NCBI GenBank assembly: GCA_017569285.1
Contig: CP069419.1
Location: 2,976,001 to 3,040,000, forward strand
Direction: 5' to 3'
DNA length: 64,000 nt
Source: Clostridiales bacterium
GTDB lineage: Bacteria > Bacillota > Clostridia > Christensenellales > Aristaeellaceae
Shown here: piece after piece, positions 49,501 to 54,986 of the stretch
How positions within the stretch are numbered: the first letter of the stretch is position 1
Layout: every line of letters begins with the position of its first letter
The notes under the pieces: generated by a model
Told to the model about the DNA's origin: nothing
The model's input: the letters and a program-made list of their open reading frames with translations, nothing else
Database searches by the model: none
Program-made: the position numbers and the translations under genes

Positions 49501-49819
49501 GGCGAAGGGTCAGATCACGCTGACGAAGAAGAACAGTGCGAAGACGAAGGCGCTGGAAGGTGCGGAGTTTGACCTGTACCGTGTGAAGACGGGCGAAGAG
49601 ACAGCCGACGTCAAGATCAACACAGACGGGAAACTGACGACAAATGCAGACGGCCAGATCATCGTAGGCGACCTGGAGCCTGGTGACTACTACTTCATCG
49701 AGACGAAGGCTCCCGACGGTTATGTGGCTGTGCCTGAAGGCGGAATCAAGAGCAGCGTGGAGACGATTCTTTGCGGGGCAGAGCACAATGCCGACAGCGA
49801 CAGTCGAGATGACCAATAA
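46532..49819 (+). CDS. giant adhesin 2, fragment 5 (repeat units 14-24)
   Basis: Ten consecutive in-frame repeats between the shifts at 46528 and 49769. It contains the second Gly-Asp-Ser series (units 18-20) and the only TSEE variant (unit 20). It is not an independent gene. Confidence 0.7.
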   Translation, partial: AGQSTMPTATVEMTNNEEGKGQITLTKKNSAKTKALEGAEFDLYRVKTGEETADVKINTDGKLTTNADGQIIVGDLEPGDYYFIETKAPDGYVAVPEGGIKSSVETIAAGQSTMPTATVEMTNAEEAKGQITLTKKNSAKTKALEGAEFDLYRVKTGEETADVKINTDGKLTTNADGQIIVGDLEPGDYYFIETKAPDGYVAVPEGGIKSSVETIAAGQSTMPTATVEMTNNEEGKGQITLTKKNSAKTKALEGAEFDLYRVKTGEETADVKINTDGKLTTNADGQIIVGDLEPGDYYFIETKAPDGYVAVPEGGIKSSVETIAAGQSTMPTATVEMTNNEEGKGQITLTKKNGAKTKALEGAEFDLYRVKTGEETADVKINTDGKLTTNADGQIIVGDLEPGDYYFIETKAPDGYVAVPEGGIKSSVETIAAGQSTMPTATVEMTNNEEGKGQITLTKKNDAKTKALEGAEFDLYRVKTGEETADVKINTDGKLTTNADGQIIVGDLEPGDYYFIETKAPDGYVAVPEGGIKSSVETIAAGQSTMPTATVEMTNNEEGKGQITLTKKNSAKTKALEGAEFDLYRVKTSEETADVKINTDGKLTTNADGQIIVGDLEPGDYYFIETKAPDGYVAVPEGGIKSSVETIAAGQSTMPTATVEMTNNEEGKGQITLTKKNSAKTKALEGAEFDLYRVKTGEETADVKINTDGKLTTNADGQIIVGDLEPGDYYFIETKAPDGYVAVPEGGIKSSVETIAAGQSTMPTATVEMTNNEEGKGQITLTKKNGAKTKALEGAEFDLYRVKTGEETADVKINTDGKLTTNADGQIIVGDLEPGDYYFIETKAPDGYVAVPEGGIKSSVETIAAGQSTMPTATVEMTNNEEGKGQITLTKKNGAKTKALEGAEFDLYRVKTGEETADVKINTDGKLTTNADGQIIVGDLEPGDYYFIETKAPDGYVAVPEGGIKSSVETIAAGQSTMPTATVEMTNAEEAKGQITLTKKNSAKTKALEGAEFDLYRVKTGEETADVKINTDGKLTTNADGQIIVGDLEPGDYYFIETKAPDGYVAVPEGGIKSSVETILCGAEHNADSDSRDDQ

Positions 49820-52800
49820 TGAAGAAGGTAAGGGTCAGATCACGCTGACGAAGAAGAACAGTGCGAAGACGAAGGCGCTGGAAGGTGCGGAGTTTGACCT
49901 GTACCGTGTGAAGACGGGCGAAGAGACAGCTGACGTCAAGATCAACACAGACGGGAAACTGACGACAAATGCAGACGGCCAGATCATCGTAGGCGACCTG
50001 GAGCCTGGTGACTACTACTTCATCGAGACGAAGGCTCCCGACGGTTATGTGGCTGTGCCTGAAGGCGGAATCAAGAGCAGCGTGGAGACGATTGCTGCGG
50101 GGCAGAGCACAATGCCGACAGCGACAGTCGAGATGACCAATAATGAAGAAGGTAAGGGTCAGATCACGCTGACGAAGAAGAACAGTGCGAAGACGAAGGC
50201 GCTGGAAGGTGCGGAGTTTGACCTGTACCGTGTGAAGACGGGCGAAGAGACAGCCGACGTCAAGATCAACACAGACGGGAAACTGACGACAAATGCAGAC
50301 GGCCAGATCATCGTAGGCGACCTGGAGCCCGGTGACTACTACTTCATCGAGACGAAGGCTCCCGACGGTTATGTGGCTGTGCCTGAAGGCGGAATCAAGA
50401 GCAGCGTGGAGACGATTGCTGCGGGGCAGAGCACAATGCCGACAGCGACAGTCGAGATGACGAACGCGGAAGAGGCGAAGGGTCAGATCACGCTGACGAA
50501 ACTTGACAAAGACGATAATACTAAGAAGCTTTCAGGTGCCAAATTTGACTTGTATCGAGTAAAGACCGGTTCTGAAACTGAAGATAAGAAGATTAATACA
50601 AAAGAATTAGTAACCGATAAAAATGGTGAAATCACTGTAACAGATTTGGAACCGGGCACATACTACTTTGTTGAGATCGCTGCTCCTGAAAACTATGTCA
50701 CGCCAAGTGGAGAAGACGCAAAAACAGATACACGGATCGTGGAAGCTGGCAAAGCAACTCTGGACCCGCTGACGGTTAGCGTGGAAAACACTCATAAGGT
50801 TGGTGACCTTGTAGTTAGCAAGACAGTGGTCAGTGATGCTGCTGCCGATAAGGATCAGAAGTTCATATTCACAATCGAACTGAGCGACAAGACAATCGAA
50901 GGTAAATATGGCGATATGACCTTCGATAAGGGTGTAGCAAAAGTTGAACTTAAGGGCGGAGAAAACGCGAAGGCTGAAAAACTGCCTGTGGGTACTGAAT
51001 GGAAGATCACTGAAGCGGCAGATGACAACTTTGATCAGGACAAGAACGAAGAGACCGGAAAGATTGTCGAAGATGGCTGCAATGTAGAATTCACGAATAC
51101 CCGGAAGACGGGAGACCTGGAAGTCAGCAAGACTGTCGTCAGCGACGCCGCTGCCGATGCGGATCAGAAGTTCACATTCACGATTAAGCTAAGCGACGAG
51201 ACAATCTCTGGCACATACGGCGACATGACCTTCGAGAAGGGCATTGCAACCGTTGAACTGAAGGGCGGCGAAAACGCAACCGCGAAGGGACTACCGACTG
51301 CCATCGACTACACAGTTACCGAAGCAGTTGATGAAAACTTCACCGTGGAAAAGACCGGCGATACGGGAACGATTGTTGAAGCTGGCTGTGAAGCGGCATT
51401 CACGAACGCCCGGAAGACCGGCGACCTGACCGTCAGCAAGACTGTCGTCAGCGACGCCGCTGCCGATGCGGATCAGAAGTTCACATTCACGATTAAGCTA
51501 AGCGACGAGACAATCTCTGGCACATACGGCGACATGACCTTCGAGAAGGGCATTGCAACCGTTGAACTGAAGGGCGGCGAAAACGCAACCGCGAAGGGAC
51601 TACCGACTGCCATCGACTACACAGTTACCGAAGCAGTTGATGAAAACTTCACCGTGGAAAAGACCGGCGATACGGGAACGATAGTTGAAGCTGGCTGTGA
51701 AGCGGCATTCACGAACGCCCGGAAGACCGGCGACCTGAAGATCAGCAAGGAAGTCGTCAGCGATGCGGCTGCCGATGCAGAGCAGAAGTTCACATTCACA
51801 ATTGAACTAAGCGACAAGACGATCTCCGGCACATACGGCGACATGACCTTTGAGAAGGGCGTTGCAACCGTTGAGCTGAAGGGAGGCGAAAGCACAACCG
51901 CGAAGGGACTGCCGACTGGAATCGACTACACGGTCACTGAAGCGGTCGATGAGAACTTCAAAGTGACGAAGACCGGGGATACCGGCACGATTGATGAAGC
52001 CGGTTGTGAAGCGGCCTTCACCAATACACGGACGACCGGAGACCTGGAAATCAGCAAGACCGTGGTAAGCTTCATTGCAGCCGATGCGGACCAGAAGTTC
52101 ACATTCACCATTGAACTGAGCGACAAGACCATCAGCGGTACATACGGTGATATGACCTTTGAGAAGGGCATTGCAACCGTTGAGCTGAAGGGCGGCGAAA
52201 GCGCAACCGCAGAAGGCCTGCCGACCGGGATTGATTACCAGGTAACAGAGGCAACGGAAGAAGCCTTCAATACTGAAAAAACCGGAGATACCGGAACAAT
52301 TGATGAAGCCGGATGCACTGCGGCATTCACGAACACCCGGAAAACTGCAAATGTCAAAGTGAGCAAGGTGGACGTTGCGAGCGGCGAAGAACTGGAAGGC
52401 GCAACCATCCAGATTCTGCGGAAAGCAACGGAAGAGGATGCTGCAGACGAAAAAACAAAGTACGCGGACGAAACGAAGACGCTGGTGATCGTTGAAGAGT
52501 GGGTTTCCTCGGACGAGGCGCATGAGATCGAAGGATTGCTGACCGATACCGAGTACACGCTGCGGGAGACCGTGGCACCGGACGGATATACCGTTACGGT
52601 GGACACCACCTTCACGATTGATGAGACCGGTAAGGTAACGTCCACAGGCACGGTAAGCGAGGACGGCGTACTGCTGGTGGAAGATGCAATGACCCGCATC
52701 CGGGTGAGCAAGGTCGACGCCGCAAACGGCGAAGAGCTGGAAGGAGCGACGATCCAGATCCTGCGGAAAGCAACGGAAGAGGACGCGGCAGACAAGAACA

Positions 52801-54356
52801 CGAAGTACGCGGACGAAGCGAAGACTCTGGTGATTGTGGAAGAATGGGTCTCCGAAACTGAAGCGCATGTAGTCGAAGGCCTGCTGACCGATACCGAATA
52901 TATCCTGCGTGAGACAGTGGCTCCGCATGGATATGATGTTACGACAGACACCATGTTCATCATTGATGAAACTGGCAAAGTAACATCGACCGGCACAATA
53001 AGCGAAGACGGCGTCCTGCTGGTGGAAGACGACATGTTCCTGGTATGCGCCGCGGTGAAGAAGGTATGGAACGACGAAGAGAACCGCGACGGCAGGCGGC
53101 CGCTGAAGGTGACCGTGGACCTGCTGGCCAACGGTACGGTGGTCCGGACCATAGACTTGACAGCAGAAAACCACTGGATGGCTGTGGCAGATAAGCTGCC
53201 CATGGTGGACAAGGCCCTGAAGACGATCGAGTATACCTGGGCGGAGCATGAGCCGGGCAATGGTTATAAGTTGACCGGCAATGTGAAGAACGGGACACTG
53301 ACGACCCTGACCAACAGCCGCGACGTGGAACTGACCGAGGTCAGCGTAGAAAAGAAGTGGAACGACAACGGCAACGCTTCCAACATGCGGCCGGATAAGA
53401 TCCGCGTGCAGCTGTACGCAGACGGTGAGGCCTGCGGCGAAGAGGTAGTGCTGAATGCCGGAAACGGCTGGAAGCATACCTGGACCGGGCTGAAGAAGAA
53501 CTGCAACAAGACCGCGATTGCCTACACGGTGGAAGAACTGGAAGTGCCGGAAGGCTATCAGGTATCGAAGAGCGGAAACGCGGCAGCCGGGTATGTACTG
53601 ACCAACACGCTCGAAACTGGCAGCCTGGTGATCCGGAAGACGTTTGACATCGAGGAAATCGAACCGGAAGAAGAACCGGAAACTGAGCTGATCGATATCA
53701 ATGTGAAAAAGGTATGGAACGACAGCGATGACCAGGACGGCATCCGTCCGGAAAGCATTACGGTCCACCTGCTGGCCGGCGGCGAGATGATCGATACAGT
53801 TCAGCTGAAGGCGACGACCGGCTGGAAGTACACCTTCAAAGACCTTCCGAAGACAGTACGCGGAAACCGGATTTCCTACTCCGTAACGGAAGATCCGGTG
53901 CCGGGTTACACCTGCGAAGTACACGGATACACGATCCGGAATACCCACAAACCGGAGGAAACCAATGTATCTGTACGGAAGGTATGGGATGACAGGAATA
54001 ATGCCCTGGGTATCCGCCCGACCAGTATCCGGATGACACTCAGCAACGGAACCAATGTACTGCTGAGCGAAGCAAACGGATGGCAGGCGACGATCACCGG
54101 ACTGCCGAAACGTATGAGCGGTGAGGAAATCAATTATACCTGGGTTGAGCAGGAAGTTGTCGGATACCGGCAGGAGAGCAAGACGGTACAGGGCAGCGTA
54201 ACGACATTTACGAATACGCCGACTGATGTACCGAACGTACCGGAAGGAATGAAGAAACCGAAGCTTCCGGGCGGAGAGTGGGCATTCTTCGAGGAGTATC
54301 AGACCGCCCTGGGTGTCGAGACGATCATTAACCACGTGGGCGACTGCTTCGACTAA
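49773..54356 (+). CDS. giant adhesin 2, C-terminal part (after last frameshift)
   Basis: The last 1,527 residues of the repaired protein. Order: repeat units 25-26 and a diverged unit 27 (KLDKDDNTKKLSGAKFDLY); five GDLxVSKTVVSDAAADxDQKF domains (DUF7601/pilin isopeptide-linkage-like, 50802-52344); two SpaA-like domains with a RKATEEDAADxxTKYADE insert; and four Cna-B domains homologous to those ending giant 1. It ends in KPKLPGGEW, then YQTALGVETIINHVGDCFD. No LPXTG or transmembrane tail is seen. The tail aligns with giant 1 throughout, so the two genes share both ends and differ in the middle. Confidence 0.88.
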   Translation, partial: AGQSTMPTATVEMTNNEEGKGQITLTKKNSAKTKALEGAEFDLYRVKTGEETADVKINTDGKLTTNADGQIIVGDLEPGDYYFIETKAPDGYVAVPEGGIKSSVETIAAGQSTMPTATVEMTNNEEGKGQITLTKKNSAKTKALEGAEFDLYRVKTGEETADVKINTDGKLTTNADGQIIVGDLEPGDYYFIETKAPDGYVAVPEGGIKSSVETIAAGQSTMPTATVEMTNAEEAKGQITLTKLDKDDNTKKLSGAKFDLYRVKTGSETEDKKINTKELVTDKNGEITVTDLEPGTYYFVEIAAPENYVTPSGEDAKTDTRIVEAGKATLDPLTVSVENTHKVGDLVVSKTVVSDAAADKDQKFIFTIELSDKTIEGKYGDMTFDKGVAKVELKGGENAKAEKLPVGTEWKITEAADDNFDQDKNEETGKIVEDGCNVEFTNTRKTGDLEVSKTVVSDAAADADQKFTFTIKLSDETISGTYGDMTFEKGIATVELKGGENATAKGLPTAIDYTVTEAVDENFTVEKTGDTGTIVEAGCEAAFTNARKTGDLTVSKTVVSDAAADADQKFTFTIKLSDETISGTYGDMTFEKGIATVELKGGENATAKGLPTAIDYTVTEAVDENFTVEKTGDTGTIVEAGCEAAFTNARKTGDLKISKEVVSDAAADAEQKFTFTIELSDKTISGTYGDMTFEKGVATVELKGGESTTAKGLPTGIDYTVTEAVDENFKVTKTGDTGTIDEAGCEAAFTNTRTTGDLEISKTVVSFIAADADQKFTFTIELSDKTISGTYGDMTFEKGIATVELKGGESATAEGLPTGIDYQVTEATEEAFNTEKTGDTGTIDEAGCTAAFTNTRKTANVKVSKVDVASGEELEGATIQILRKATEEDAADEKTKYADETKTLVIVEEWVSSDEAHEIEGLLTDTEYTLRETVAPDGYTVTVDTTFTIDETGKVTSTGTVSEDGVLLVEDAMTRIRVSKVDAANGEELEGATIQILRKATEEDAADKNTKYADEAKTLVIVEEWVSETEAHVVEGLLTDTEYILRETVAPHGYDVTTDTMFIIDETGKVTSTGTISEDGVLLVEDDMFLVCAAVKKVWNDEENRDGRRPLKVTVDLLANGTVVRTIDLTAENHWMAVADKLPMVDKALKTIEYTWAEHEPGNGYKLTGNVKNGTLTTLTNSRDVELTEVSVEKKWNDNGNASNMRPDKIRVQLYADGEACGEEVVLNAGNGWKHTWTGLKKNCNKTAIAYTVEELEVPEGYQVSKSGNAAAGYVLTNTLETGSLVIRKTFDIEEIEPEEEPETELIDINVKKVWNDSDDQDGIRPESITVHLLAGGEMIDTVQLKATTGWKYTFKDLPKTVRGNRISYSVTEDPVPGYTCEVHGYTIRNTHKPEETNVSVRKVWDDRNNALGIRPTSIRMTLSNGTNVLLSEANGWQATITGLPKRMSGEEINYTWVEQEVVGYRQESKTVQGSVTTFTNTPTDVPNVPEGMKKPKLPGGEWAFFEEYQTALGVETIINHVGDCFD
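50802..52344 (+). repeat. five approximately 309-bp repeats (isopeptide-linkage-type domains)
   Basis: Five tandem domains open GDLxVSKTVVSDAAAD and contain GTYGDMTFEKGVATVELKGG. Units 2 and 3 (about 51114-51727) are almost identical in DNA, while units 1, 4 and 5 are diverged. Two related domains sit at 31293-31910 in giant 1. Confidence 0.9.
54298..54356 (+). other. C-terminal signature, copy 2
   Basis: YQTALGVETIINHVGDCFD is the end of giant adhesin 2. Its last 13 residues are identical to those of giant adhesin 1, although the DNA differs at synonymous sites, which suggests protein-level constraint. Confidence 0.8.
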
Positions 54357-54389
54357 GCAGCAGTCCCGAGGTATTAAAACAATCCTGCA

Positions 54390-54412
54390 AAAACGCCCGC
54401 AAGGGCGTTTTT
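54390..54412 (+). terminator. Rho-independent terminator after giant adhesin 2
   Basis: Perfect stem AAACGCCC / GGGCGTTT with a GCAA tetraloop and a short T run. Confidence 0.93.
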
Positions 54413-54986
54413 GTTATGAAAAGCGGGAAAAGGAGCGGAATACACCGGGCAAATGCCGGACATGCAGTGCTGCGATTTATATGTAAAAGGGGAGTGCATA
54501 TCCGGATCCACGGACAGACAGGGGCGCATCCGTCCGGAGAAAAAGCCGGCGCAGGGGTCCGGGAAACTGAGGTAATAATCCGGATAGTTACATTGGATCG
54601 ATTCCATGTAACGGTGAAATGGGCAATGGGCTGAGAAAAATAGTATGAATGTAACCGAACATGTAACCAAAACAGAAAAAATGTATGGCATCAAAGATAA
54701 AAAGAACCCAGGATGTAACCGTTTTGCATACCGAATATCAAGAAAGAGTGGGCAAAAATCAAATACTGATTGGTCCTGGGCGACTTGCCTTTAGTCCCAT
54801 GTGCTTTATGTAATGGAAAATAGGAGATACGAAATAATAGATTATTTTTTTTGTATGTAACTATCAATGAAATTATTTTGTGCTATAATATATTGACAGA
54901 AAATGGAAAAGTATATTCATACACACGGAAGAAAGGCAAAAGGCACACTGTCTGACCCCATTGGATCCGGAACGGAGGGAGCAAGG
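54413..54986 (+). promoter_or_regulatory. 574-base regulatory region with six ATGTAAC/GTTACAT boxes
   Basis: No gene is supported here. Exact heptamers occur at 54587-54593 (as GTTACAT), 54606-54612, 54649-54655, 54661-54667, 54713-54719 and 54855-54861, with a one-mismatch copy (ATGTAAT) at 54808-54814. The first two form a 26-base imperfect palindrome centred on ATCGAT. The third and fourth are direct repeats 12 bases apart. The last abuts the -35 position of the promoter at 54881-54889. This is the layout of a binding region for a regulator that activates a weak promoter. The regulator is not identifiable here. Confidence 0.65.
54881..54889 (+). promoter_or_regulatory. extended -10 promoter upstream of the third acidic protein gene
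   Basis: TGC-TATAAT is an extended -10 element. The expected -35 position (54861-54866) reads CTATCA, which is far from consensus, while an ATGTAAC box ends there. Dependence on an activator is inferred. The leader to 54987 would be about 90 bases. Confidence 0.6.

Larger units (their letters stand above)
42058..50486 (+). repeat. twenty-six near-identical 324-bp tandem repeats (108-residue SpaA-like domains)
   Basis: 26 units of 324 bases plus five single-base excesses give exactly this span; a diverged 27th unit follows. Each encodes ITLTKKNSAKTKALEGAEF, LEPGDYYFIETKAPDGYV and a TMPTATVEMTN end. Variation is limited to a few sites: KNS/KNG/KND, the junction NEEGK/AEEAK, CCT/CCC, GCC/GCT and one TGEE/TSEE. 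A Ser-Gly-Asp-Ser order recurs (units 7-10 and 17-20), showing multi-unit duplication. Confidence 0.97.

Noticed and set aside
46505-49816. Minus-strand open frames opposite the 324-bp array (also 41824-46575)
   Set aside because: They are shadows of identical repeats and are broken at the same frameshift points as the plus strand.
42058-50486. Possible CRISPR or other non-coding repeat array
   Set aside because: Units are 324 bases, code continuously for SpaA-like domains and have no unique spacers.
54416-54634. 72-codon plus-strand open frame between giant 2 and the third acidic protein
   Set aside because: It starts right after a terminator, has no ribosome site or family resemblance, and lies in a region rich in regulatory boxes.
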